The notes: generated from the sequence alone by a model not told the origin. Shown: positions 15,359-21,800, numbered from the stretch's first letter. The stretch: DNA of 24,379 nt from Tabrizicola_A sp044377735 (GCA_044377735.1 JBILYK010000053.1:1-24379), one strand, 5' to 3'. Made by a program: numbers and translations.

Positions 15359-15737
15359 AACCCGCGCCTGCCTCGACTTCGCCTTCCGGCAAGTCGTCTG
15401 CATCGGCGTCGAAGATGAGCAGTATGTTTGTCGCGATGGCATCACCATCGCGACCCGTTCCGGCGTTGAACGCATCGAACTGTCAGGCAGCGGCGCGCTG
15501 ATCCACCTTGTCGCGAAGGCGATGCAGGCGCACTTGCGCGGCGTCGATCTCGCGCAGGCGCGCAACGATCTCGTCGCGGCGAACGTCGGGAAACTGCTGG
15601 CTGATAAGGTCCATGATCATTTGTCGGGTTGCTCCGTCGGTGAGTGGCAGCGACTGCGGGAACGTGTCGCCTTCTACATGGCCGACGATAACACGGCGCT
15701 TTCGGCTGATCCCAGCGCAGATGAAGGAACCACCTGA
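15339..15737 (+). CDS. Unknown protein upstream of the small terminase gene
   Basis: A 132-residue protein: FAFRQVVCIGVEDEQYVCRD, then ITIATRSGVERIELSGSGAL, a helical middle (AKAMQAHLRGVDLAQARNDL, VAANVGKLLADKVHDHLSGC) and an acidic tail. No family recognised. GGAGG eight bases before the ATG (within the end of the previous gene) supports the start and indicates coupling. Its stop is one base before the ATG of the next gene (TGAAATG). The position directly before TerS suggests it is part of the packaging set. Confidence 0.75.
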   Translation: MRTASPETRACLDFAFRQVVCIGVEDEQYVCRDGITIATRSGVERIELSGSGALIHLVAKAMQAHLRGVDLAQARNDLVAANVGKLLADKVHDHLSGCSVGEWQRLRERVAFYMADDNTALSADPSADEGTT

Positions 15738-15738
15738 A

Positions 15739-16311
15739 ATGCAGGGCGGGAACAAGAACAGCGGGCGGCGATCAGTCATCGACATGCGCGCGGACAAGGC
15801 GACGATTGAGAAGGAAATCGTCCTTGGGACGCGTCCACTTGCGGAAATCGCAAAGCGGATCGGCATTTCCTATGACTCGGTGAAGCGGCACAAGGACAAG
15901 ATCACAGAAGAACGCCGCCGCGCCATTGTGGCCGAGGCGCGTATCTCTGCCGTCGAACAAGACACGGGCATCATCAACCAAGACCGCATGGATATTGCCG
16001 TCACCTACGAGTCCTTGGCAAAGCGCGTGGAAAAGCTGATCACGAAGGCCGAGGCTTCGGGCGACGACAGTTTCGCCCTGGCTGCGATGGAAGGCTTGCG
16101 CCGCGTCCTCCGCGACATTGCCACCATGCAAGGCAAACTGGCGACCGCCCTGACCGTCAACGTGACCTTGTCGCAGAGCCGGGAATGGGTCCAACTTCGC
16201 CAGATTCTTCAAGAAGTCATCGACGAGGTGCCGGATGCGCGCGAACCGCTGCTGCGCCGGATGCGGCACCATGTCTTGAGCGTGACGAAGGAGCCCGACC
16301 TTGGCCTTTGA
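15739..16311 (+). CDS. Probable phage terminase small subunit
   Basis: A 190-residue protein. Residues about 18-55 hold a helix-turn-helix (LAEIAKRIGISYDSVKRHKD) of the kind that recognises packaging sites. The middle is a long helical region (YESLAKRVEKLITKAEASGD, MEGLRRVLRDIATMQGKLA) suited to ring oligomerisation, and the C-terminus would contact the large subunit. The assignment rests on the HTH plus helices and on the position right before the large terminase, with which it overlaps by 11 bp. I chose the ATG at 15739, which has GAAGGAA about ten bases upstream; an ATG at 15721 in frame lacks a site. In satellites a private TerS redirects helper packaging to satellite DNA; whether that applies here is inference. 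Confidence 0.75.
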   Translation: MQGGNKNSGRRSVIDMRADKATIEKEIVLGTRPLAEIAKRIGISYDSVKRHKDKITEERRRAIVAEARISAVEQDTGIINQDRMDIAVTYESLAKRVEKLITKAEASGDDSFALAAMEGLRRVLRDIATMQGKLATALTVNVTLSQSREWVQLRQILQEVIDEVPDAREPLLRRMRHHVLSVTKEPDLGL

Positions 16312-17065
16312 CGAGTTTACCCTGTGGTGCCAAGACCTCGAACGCCGCCTTGATCCGGCAGCACAGATGGCGCACTTCCTTGATGGCCGGCCTGACCCTT
16401 GGCAGGTTGAGGCTGTCACGTCACGGGCGCAGACCTTGGCCCTGCGTGTCTGCCGTCAGGCCGGGAAGTCAGAGGTGCTATCGGCGCTTGGTGTTCAGGA
16501 GTTGCAGGCTGGCGGCACGACCATCGCTTTGTGTCCGGCAGAGCGGCAGGTTCGGGAACTGGTGCGCAAGGTCGCCGCACACCTGCGCAAGACAGACCTG
16601 ATTGTCGAACGTGCGACCCAATCCGAGATTGAGTGCAATTCGGGCGGGCGGTTCATCGCCGTTCCGGCGAGCGGCGCGACGATCAGGGGCTATTCTGCAA
16701 CGCAGATTCTGGTGGATGAGTGCGCCTATATCCCGAACGACGAGGAAACCATCGTCGCGTTGCTGCCCATGCTTGGCGACGGCCCGAACTGCCGCATCGT
16801 CTACGCGTCAACGCCAGCCGGGAAGAACAACTTCTTCGCCCGCCTGTTCCTGAACGCGCGCCCCGGCGACGGTATCCACCGCATTGTCGTTTCGGGGGAG
16901 TCGATCCCGCGCCTTGCGACCCGCGTTGCGCGCTTAAAGCAGCAGCTTTCCCCTACCCGCTATCGGCAGGAAGTCTGCGTGGAAATGCTTTCGGATGGCC
17001 TCGGATATTTTGATCTCGACCTGATCGGTCGGGCTACCTCAGACGTGAAGGCATTGCAGCTATGA
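16301..17065 (+). CDS. Large terminase, ATPase part (split gene)
   Basis: A 254-residue protein with the terminase motor ATPase: Walker A CRQAGKS (51-57), an arginine-bearing GYSATQ segment, Walker B ILVDECAYI (136-144, D139/E140) and the coupling motif YASTPAGKNN near 167-177. It lacks the C-terminal nuclease, which is supplied by the next gene. The start codon is TTG at 16301: GGAG lies seven bases upstream, and the first clear homology (PDPWQVEAVTSRAQTLALRV) begins 30 residues in. It overlaps the TerS stop by 11 bp and the nuclease ATG by 4 bp (ATGA). The motor would pump DNA into a prohead, but the element has no prohead genes. Confidence 0.9.
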   Translation: MAFDEFTLWCQDLERRLDPAAQMAHFLDGRPDPWQVEAVTSRAQTLALRVCRQAGKSEVLSALGVQELQAGGTTIALCPAERQVRELVRKVAAHLRKTDLIVERATQSEIECNSGGRFIAVPASGATIRGYSATQILVDECAYIPNDEETIVALLPMLGDGPNCRIVYASTPAGKNNFFARLFLNARPGDGIHRIVVSGESIPRLATRVARLKQQLSPTRYRQEVCVEMLSDGLGYFDLDLIGRATSDVKALQL

Positions 17066-17772
17066 TTGAACCGCTATTCCACAAAGACGGGCGGGTCACG
17101 CTGTCCACGGGCAATGACCCGATCATTGAGACGGCTACTGGCTATGAGAAGTTCTGGGTATCAGCCGACCTAGGGCAGGCCAATGACTTCTCTGCCGTAA
17201 CCATGATCCGTGACCGTCGGGTGCCGTTCTATGCGACGTCAACGCGGCAGATGCTTGGGCCGCGTGAGCGGGTTGTCGTCTATGCGGATCGCTTTCGCGG
17301 CGTTTCCTACGTCGATGTGGTCGGGCACCTGATTGACCTGATGAACCGTCCTGCCGTCGTCGGGCGGTGCGAAATGTCCATCGACGCGACAGGTCTTGGC
17401 CGGGTTGTGCATGACATGCTGGTCGAGAAGAACGTGCGCCACAACGCCGTGCAGATGACGACGGGTCAAAACTGGTCGCGGAACGGGCAGTATGTCTCTG
17501 TCGGCAAAACCATGATGGTCGAAACCTTGTCGGTGCTGTTCGCCAGCGCGGAATTGACCTTCGCCTCCGACTTGCCGCTTCGCAAGCTGATCGAAGAAGA
17601 CCTTGCGAGCTTCACCCTGACCACGACGGCTGCGGGCAATCAGATCATCACGCAGTCCCGCAACGCCGCAGGCCACGGCGACCTTGGGATCAGTCTCGCC
17701 GTTGGGGCGTTCGCATCGCAATTCTTGATGCCGGGGTATGTCGGCATGGGCAAGCTGCGCGGTTATCACTGA
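17062..17772 (+). CDS. Large terminase, nuclease part (split gene)
   Basis: A 236-residue protein with the RNase H-like terminase nuclease. Acidic positions sit where expected: SADLGQANDFSAV (D36), MSIDATGLGRVVHD (D108) and GHGDLGISLAVGAFA (D207). Together with the previous gene it gives about 490 residues, the size of a normal single-chain TerL. The two are joined by an ATGA overlap, so equal synthesis by coupling is likely. Both halves keep their motifs, which argues for a working two-subunit TerL rather than recent decay, but one indel at the junction could also explain it. It ends the packaging transcript; a nested stem-loop follows. Confidence 0.87.
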   Translation: MIEPLFHKDGRVTLSTGNDPIIETATGYEKFWVSADLGQANDFSAVTMIRDRRVPFYATSTRQMLGPRERVVVYADRFRGVSYVDVVGHLIDLMNRPAVVGRCEMSIDATGLGRVVHDMLVEKNVRHNAVQMTTGQNWSRNGQYVSVGKTMMVETLSVLFASAELTFASDLPLRKLIEEDLASFTLTTTAAGNQIITQSRNAAGHGDLGISLAVGAFASQFLMPGYVGMGKLRGYH

Positions 17773-17776
17773 ACCG

Positions 17777-17848
17777 GGTCAGCGCCCCGGCAAAGCGCCT
17801 GCGCTGTGCGGGGGCAGGGGTTTGCAGGCGCGACGATGCCCGCTGACC
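17777..17848. terminator. Nested stem-loop between convergent genes
   Basis: Outer arms GGTCAGCG (17777-17784) and CGCTGACC (17841-17848) enclose inner arms GCGCCTGC (17795-17802) and GCAGGCGC (17824-17831). The structure begins five bases after the nuclease stop and ends ten bases before the stop of the convergent 65-residue gene. It suits a bidirectional terminator, although no U-run follows. Confidence 0.6.
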
Positions 17849-17858
17849 GTCAGGCCGC

Positions 17859-18056
17859 CTAGAATCGACGCTTTCTAACGGTCGCGGGGTCTTCCTCAAA
17901 TCTGCCTTCCAGCGGGTAAGCCGTCGCTTCGGACTCGTCGCGGAAGTAAACGCGCCAGACGGACGAGCCAAGGGGCACAACGCGTGTGACTTCGGGCAGG
18001 TCGAGGATGCCGTAGAACATCGCCCAGACGCCCCGTTCTGTGTCTTCGTAGGTCAT
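17859..18056 (-). CDS. Small unknown protein divergent from the ImmA/IrrE gene
   Basis: A 65-residue acidic/basic protein: MTYEDTERGVWAMFYGILDL, then PEVTRVVPLGSSVWRVYFRD and a basic RKRRF end. No family recognised. An AAGG lies about six bases before the ATG at 18056; the same frame is open further upstream, but only through the palindromic control region. It is convergent with the packaging operon and divergent from the XRE-ImmA gene, with the 18-bp inverted repeat between the two starts, so both might respond to one regulator. A small anti-repressor or antitoxin-like role is possible on context alone. Confidence 0.6.
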   Translation of the reverse strand: MTYEDTERGVWAMFYGILDLPEVTRVVPLGSSVWRVYFRDESEATAYPLEGRFEEDPATVRKRRF

Positions 18057-18125
18057 GACATACCTTCGTTGATGAGGCGCAATCACTTGGACGGCAATCC
18101 GGCGGTGCGTCAACCAACATGAGTG

Positions 18126-18176
18126 CACAACAAATCTGTTGGGCCCTTGACCCCAACAGATTTGTTGTGGTATGCA
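18126..18176 (+). promoter_or_regulatory. 18-bp perfect inverted repeat with overlapping promoter
   Basis: Arms CACAACAAATCTGTTGGG (18126-18143) and CCCAACAGATTTGTTGTG (18152-18169) match perfectly around an 8-bp centre. A promoter-like TTGACC (18147-18152), 18-bp spacer and TATGCA (18171-18176) overlap it, placing a transcription start at about the ATG at 18182; a leaderless message is therefore possible. A repressor dimer or tetramer on this site would cover the promoter. The HTH of the gene downstream is the obvious candidate. Confidence 0.75.
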
Positions 18177-18181
18177 GGCGT

Positions 18182-19504
18182 ATGGCACTTGGAATCATTC
18201 TCAACGAAGCAGAACTAAGAGAGGCGCGCGGTCGGGCTGCGAAGCTCGACGATGCCCTTTCTTCCGAAGAAACATTGCGACGAGTCGCTGAGGGTCTTCC
18301 CCCAGAAATTGTAGATCAGCTTGGCCGTATGATGAAATCGGAACGGGCGGAACTCAATGAGGCGATAGCAGCTTATGAGGCCGCCAAAGAAACAGGCGAG
18401 CCGGCAACATTGCAAGCCCGCGCGGGCGGAGACCCCGGCCTGACCCTGATTGTTGCTCGTATTGCGAAGGGCTTTTCCCAGCGTGATCTCGCTTGGCGGC
18501 TTGGCGTAAAAGAGCAGCAGGTGCAAAGATACGAAGCAGACCGCTACGGCTCAATTAGTATGAAGAATTACTCGCGCGTCGCTGCGTTGCTTGGTGTTCG
18601 GTTATCCGCAAACATTCAACCGCTTCCACAGTTTCGCGGGCTTGATGCTGTTATTGATGACGTCTCGAAGGAGCAGATCAGGAAGATATTAAAACATGGC
18701 CGCGAGAACGGATGGTTTTCTGGTGAAATGGATGAAGTTGGTTTGCGCCAATTCATCGCCCAAAACAGAATCCAGTTTGGTAGTCCGTCGCTCCTTCGGA
18801 CGGGCCTCAATGTTCAAGACCATAGTGACGACGTGTTGCTGCACGCTTGGCGCGCCCGTGTGGCATCGCGCGCCCGTCAAGTCATCGCTAAGGGTATTGA
18901 GCGATTTGACCCAATCCAGACAGGCTGGCTCCAAGAATTGCGGAAACTCAGTATTCACGGTGACGGCCCTCGCCGCGCTCGTGATCTTCTACTGAAGCGC
19001 GGAATCGTGATGATCGTCGAGGCACAGATTCAAGGCCTAGCCATAGATGGTGCCGCATTTCTTGAGGACGACGTGCCCGTGATCGGCATCACGCTGCGCC
19101 GGGACTATATCGACAACTTCTGGTTCACCCTGCTCCATGAAGTTGGGCACGTCACCTTACACTTCCGAACGGGCCTTTCGGAAGGCTTCTACGACCAGTT
19201 CGATCAACAGTCAGTTGACGAACAAGAGGCGGAGGCAGATAGTTTTGCGTCCAACCTGCTTATCTCAGAAAAACTCTGGCAGCGATCACCTGCCCGCATC
19301 GCAAAGTCGCCAGCAGTAATCGAGAAGTTCGCTAAAGATATGAGTATACATCCGGCGATTGTTTTTGGTCGGATCAGAAAAGAGAGAAATGACTATACGC
19401 TTTTCTCTCAAAAAATCGGGGGGAAGACTGTGAGACAACTGTTCGCTGAGAAACCCGACGAGGAGAGTAGTGATGCTGCCCTATCACCCGGCCCTGAGAT
19501 TTAA
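18182..19504 (+). CDS. XRE-family HTH and ImmA/IrrE metallopeptidase fusion
   Basis: A 440-residue protein. Residues 1-75 are helical, similar in style to HigA-type antitoxin N-termini. Residues about 86-141 form an XRE HTH (IAKGFSQRDLAWRLGVKEQQ, VQRYEADRYG). Residues about 290-370 carry the ImmA/IrrE zinc protease: LLHEVGHVTLH (H319, E320, H323) and EADSFASNLL with the third ligand E351. ImmA-type proteases cleave repressors after a stress signal; here sensor, DNA-binding and protease parts are in one chain. An in-frame ATG at 18119 would add 21 residues read through the palindrome and is less likely. The end overlaps the beta-family gene by 32 bp, so the two form an operon. The palindrome upstream suggests autoregulation. 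Confidence 0.88.
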   Translation: MALGIILNEAELREARGRAAKLDDALSSEETLRRVAEGLPPEIVDQLGRMMKSERAELNEAIAAYEAAKETGEPATLQARAGGDPGLTLIVARIAKGFSQRDLAWRLGVKEQQVQRYEADRYGSISMKNYSRVAALLGVRLSANIQPLPQFRGLDAVIDDVSKEQIRKILKHGRENGWFSGEMDEVGLRQFIAQNRIQFGSPSLLRTGLNVQDHSDDVLLHAWRARVASRARQVIAKGIERFDPIQTGWLQELRKLSIHGDGPRRARDLLLKRGIVMIVEAQIQGLAIDGAAFLEDDVPVIGITLRRDYIDNFWFTLLHEVGHVTLHFRTGLSEGFYDQFDQQSVDEQEAEADSFASNLLISEKLWQRSPARIAKSPAVIEKFAKDMSIHPAIVFGRIRKERNDYTLFSQKIGGKTVRQLFAEKPDEESSDAALSPGPEI

Positions 19505-20573
19505 GCAGGGGGAATATCTCGCGGGTGCGAGAATTCCCCGTAACATGCAACGACATATCGAACCGCTGTTTATCATTCCGCCCCCGAAGGAGCGCGACCC
19601 CGAAAAGGGTGCGCCACTGACTGTCGATGAACTCGCGTTCAAGACGGGGGACCGGATAGCAAAGCATTGGCCGCTATATCGCGCCTATCTTGACCCGCAG
19701 TATGTCGCCCCATTCCTGCGGGATGAAGGCCTCGTGCGCATGTTTCAGATCGCGCAAAAGAGCAACCCAAACCTGATCGCCGTCGCCACTGTTAGCGCAC
19801 TTCACAACCCGATCTATAGAGGGTTTTTGCGGCCAGCGTGGCCTCGTCTCGCAATTCACTTGCCGTTTGGCGAAGTTGACGGTGACGCGCTTCGGGCAGG
19901 GCTTGCGGCTATCGGTTGCCGCGCCGAAGACTGCGTTGTTTTTCTCGACTTCACCGGGGCTGACCTGACGCCGGACCTCGCTGTCGGTGCCGTCAGCGGG
20001 ACTATAGATAGCCTCGCCGAAATCGCGCCATGGGGTCGGATTGTGTTCCTCGGGTCAAACTACCCGACGACCAACCCTGCACCTGATGACGGTGAAGTCT
20101 CGGTCCCGCGGAACGAATGGCTTACGTATCAGCGCGCGGCAAAGGACTGCAACGTTTCGCCCGACAAACTCGGTTATGGCGATTTTGGCGCAGACTGCGG
20201 AGAGATCAAGTTTCCGAAGTCAGGCAAAGGTGGAATGCCCATCCCCCACGTCCGCTACACCACAGCGACCGACACCATCGTTGTAAGGGGCAACAAGACT
20301 AGCAAGCGTTCAGAGTCCATGCGAAAGGTCTTTAGCCGCCTGCTCAGTGGAGGTTCGTTTGCAGGCCAAGGGTTTTCCTACGCGGATCGCAATATGTGGT
20401 TAGCGGCAAATGGCGCTGGCGGTTGCGGTGGCCCTACTGAGTGGCGCGAATGGAATATGGCGCACCACATGGTCCGTGTAATCCGCGACCTTGGCGCGAT
20501 GGTTGGACTGACCTTCGAAGAAGGCCCTGTCACAGCTATTGCAGAACAAGGTGTTCTGTTCGAAACGGAATAG
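19473..20573 (+). CDS. 'Beta family' protein, likely effector partner of the ImmA gene
   Basis: A 366-residue protein. The start LPYHPALRFKQGEYLAGARI, then HIEPLFIIPP and the later IPHVRYTTATDTIVVRGNKT match the style of the 'beta protein' family (Pfam Beta_protein, related to phage T4 beta), which I recall as having no proven activity. I see no nuclease or nucleotide-binding motif. AGGAG seven bases before the ATG at 19473 lies within the end of the ImmA gene, giving a 32-bp overlap and tight coupling. Members of this family are, from memory, often next to ImmA/IrrE or Sce7726-type genes in variable regions, so a toxin, exclusion or defence function is plausible. Family confidence is moderate; function is unknown. 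Confidence 0.7.
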   Translation: MLPYHPALRFKQGEYLAGARIPRNMQRHIEPLFIIPPPKERDPEKGAPLTVDELAFKTGDRIAKHWPLYRAYLDPQYVAPFLRDEGLVRMFQIAQKSNPNLIAVATVSALHNPIYRGFLRPAWPRLAIHLPFGEVDGDALRAGLAAIGCRAEDCVVFLDFTGADLTPDLAVGAVSGTIDSLAEIAPWGRIVFLGSNYPTTNPAPDDGEVSVPRNEWLTYQRAAKDCNVSPDKLGYGDFGADCGEIKFPKSGKGGMPIPHVRYTTATDTIVVRGNKTSKRSESMRKVFSRLLSGGSFAGQGFSYADRNMWLAANGAGGCGGPTEWREWNMAHHMVRVIRDLGAMVGLTFEEGPVTAIAEQGVLFETE

Positions 20574-20576
20574 GGC

Positions 20577-20606
20577 AATGCCCGCGGCCTCAAGGACGCG
20601 GGCGTT
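20577..20606. terminator. Hairpin between convergent genes
   Basis: AATGCCCGCG (20577-20586), loop GCCTCAAGGA, then CGCGGGCGTT (20597-20606): a 10-bp stem with one wobble pair. It sits between the stop of the beta-family gene and the stop of the convergent 72-residue gene, the expected place for a bidirectional terminator. Confidence 0.6.
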
Positions 20607-20613
20607 GTGCAGC

Positions 20614-20832
20614 CTAGACTTTCGCGGCGATCAGGCGGGCGCGCAACTCGTCGATCATCGCAATTACCGCCACAAGCATGTCAGGCGAGTGCCGCTGACG
20701 ACCGACAAGTGTTGCTGCGATCATGTAGGCGAGGCGCTCTGTCGGGCGCCCATGGTAGAGCTTCCAAGCATGTGTCCAGTGAGCGCTAATCCGGGCACTT
20801 TCGGCGCGGGCGGGATCGGTATGCGTTGTCAT
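20614..20832 (-). CDS. Small unknown protein
   Basis: A 72-residue protein: MTTHTDPARAESARISAHWT, then LYHGRPTERLAYMIAATLVG and a helical end (DMLVAVIAMIDELRARLIAA). Mostly helical, without transmembrane character strong enough to call. No family recognised. The ATG has GGAG nine bases upstream. It is convergent with the beta-family operon and divergent from the next gene, so it stands alone. Confidence 0.6.
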   Translation of the reverse strand: MTTHTDPARAESARISAHWTHAWKLYHGRPTERLAYMIAATLVGRQRHSPDMLVAVIAMIDELRARLIAAKV

Positions 20833-20923
20833 TTATAAGGTCTCCTTTGCGATGCAGGTCCATAGTCGCGCCACATTCCTGATGAACATGTCGCTTATCT
20901 AATCCTGACACTTTGGGTCACTG

Positions 20924-21427
20924 ATGGCAGTTGAGCAGAATTCCGATGATCTCAACGAGATCGCAGAGGCATACCTGACGACACCGGGCGAGGCGCGCGA
21001 TGCGTGGCAGGTGATCGGCACATGCCTCGCTGACGGGCGTGACTTGCCTGACTGGGTGAAGGCGTATCTGATGCGAGTGTCAGCCAAGGTCGCGCGGATC
21101 GACGGCGTTGATGGTGTTGCGGGAGCGTTCGAGTTTCACGCGGAATCGGTGGACGTGCAAACGCGCCCGCCAAAAGCCTACTATGACAGCTTGACCGTCT
21201 TCTCGGTCATTGCGGGATGGCGACGCGAGGCCCACAACGCAGGTCGAAAGGTGTCACTTGCGGATTGCTTCGCGCGGTACGTCAGCGAACGCCTTGGCGA
21301 CCGCGAAAACGAAGAAACGGTCAAGACGGCTTACTATCGCGGCAAGGAGATAGCGGAAGACGAAATCGCGCTGCTCGGGGCAGTCGCAGAACGTGGTGTC
21401 GCCTTGCCTTGCACAGACCAACGGTAA
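20924..21427 (+). CDS. Unknown protein next to the carried tRNA-Arg
   Basis: A 167-residue soluble protein, largely helical: MAVEQNSDDLNEIAEAYLTT, GEARDAWQVIGTCLADGRDL, PDWVKAYLMRVSAKVARIDG and ENEETVKTAYYRGKEIAEDE. The last part might be a small HTH-like helical unit, but I do not recognise it. The ribosome-binding site is weak (GGGTC). It is the last protein gene of the element and ends 20 bp before the carried tRNA-Arg. Composition is like the other genes of the element. Function unknown. Confidence 0.65.
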   Translation: MAVEQNSDDLNEIAEAYLTTPGEARDAWQVIGTCLADGRDLPDWVKAYLMRVSAKVARIDGVDGVAGAFEFHAESVDVQTRPPKAYYDSLTVFSVIAGWRREAHNAGRKVSLADCFARYVSERLGDRENEETVKTAYYRGKEIAEDEIALLGAVAERGVALPCTDQR

Positions 21428-21447
21428 TTGCTAAACGCAGGTGATGT

Positions 21448-21524
21448 GGCCCCGTAGCTCAGCTGGATAGAGCAGCCGCCTTCTAAGCGGCTGGTCGGGG
21501 GTTCGAGTCCTCCCGGGGTCGCCA
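21448..21524 (+). tRNA. tRNA-Arg (anticodon UCU), complete copy carried by the element
   Basis: A complete 77-nt cloverleaf: acceptor GGCCCCG/CGGGGTC, D-stem GCTC/GAGC, anticodon stem GCCGC/GCGGC with loop CTTCTAA (anticodon TCT at 21482-21484), variable loop TGGTC, T-stem GGGGG/CCTCC with loop TTCGAGT, discriminator G and an encoded CCA. It reads AGA and AGG. It differs from the split host gene at acceptor pair 3-70 (C-G instead of T-A, a compensatory change) and in the variable loop. It lies inside the element and can replace the host tRNA inactivated by integration. Confidence 0.96.
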
Positions 21525-21542
21525 ATTGCATCGCAATTGCAT
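21523..21542 (+). promoter_or_regulatory. Paired CAATTGCAT repeats near the right end
   Basis: CAATTGCAT at 21523-21531 and 21534-21542, spaced 11 bp, in the same orientation as the pair upstream of int. The first overlaps the CCA end of the carried tRNA. They lie 63 bp from the attR core, a suitable distance for arm-type sites bound by the integrase or its accessory factor. Confidence 0.7.
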
Positions 21543-21604
21543 ACCGACGTTTATCCTCGCTGAAACTGCTTAGTTTACAAGCGGTTGGGGACGTAGAACA
21601 GTGA

Positions 21605-21612
21605 CCTTCTAA
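21605..21612 (+). other. attR core (CCTTCTAA)
   Basis: Right copy of the 8-bp core, followed at once by the 3' half of the host tRNA-Arg. To its left the sequence (AGAACAGTGA) is not tRNA-like, so recombination between this site and 10220-10227 would restore the host tRNA exactly and leave an attP with flanks AGAACAGTGA and TCAGATCATA. Confidence 0.85.
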
Positions 21613-21650
21613 GCGGCGGGTCGGGGGTTCGAGTCCTCCCGGGATCGCCA
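21613..21650 (+). pseudogene. 3' half of host tRNA-Arg(UCU)
   Basis: GCGGC (anticodon stem), variable loop GGGTC, T-arm GGGGG-TTCGAGT-CCTCC, acceptor CGGGATC, G and CCA: 38 nt that complete the 39-nt half at 10189-10227 with full pairing. It is not expressed as a tRNA in this configuration. Positions 21651-21800 after it hold nothing I recognise. Confidence 0.93.
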
Positions 21651-21800
21651 ATTTTCAACCCGCCGGTACTTTGGCAACATATTGCCGCTCTGTCGCATTG
21701 CGCCTGTAGGGAGGCGGAAGATAACTCGCCGAGTGCGAACTATCAGCTTTTGTTGAGCCAAACCATCGAACTGGGATAAACTCAGCAGAAAAGCCGCAAT

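Larger units (their letters stand above)
10220..21612. mobile_element. Integrated phage-satellite-like element in tRNA-Arg(UCU)
   Basis: The element is bounded by an 8-bp direct repeat CCTTCTAA (10220-10227 and 21605-21612) in the anticodon loop of the split host tRNA-Arg, a unit of about 11.4 kb. It holds an integrase next to the left end, a small HTH protein, a primase-polymerase, unknown proteins, a likely TerS, a TerL split into ATPase and nuclease genes, an XRE-ImmA/IrrE plus beta-family pair, and a complete tRNA-Arg(UCU) near the right end. No capsid, portal, tail, protease or lysis gene is visible, so it cannot build particles by itself. It may be a satellite packaged by a helper phage or a decayed prophage. 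The boundary evidence is strong; the lifestyle is inference. Confidence 0.88.

Noticed and set aside
18119..18181. Upstream start giving a 21-residue extension of the ImmA protein
   Set aside because: The extension would be encoded by the palindromic operator and promoter, and its sequence has no family similarity.
21334..21651. A 105-residue minus-strand open frame with GGLEPPTSRLEG-type repeats
   Set aside because: This is the well-known false protein obtained by translating tRNA genes antisense; it covers the complete tRNA-Arg and the tRNA 3' half, which explains its internal duplication.
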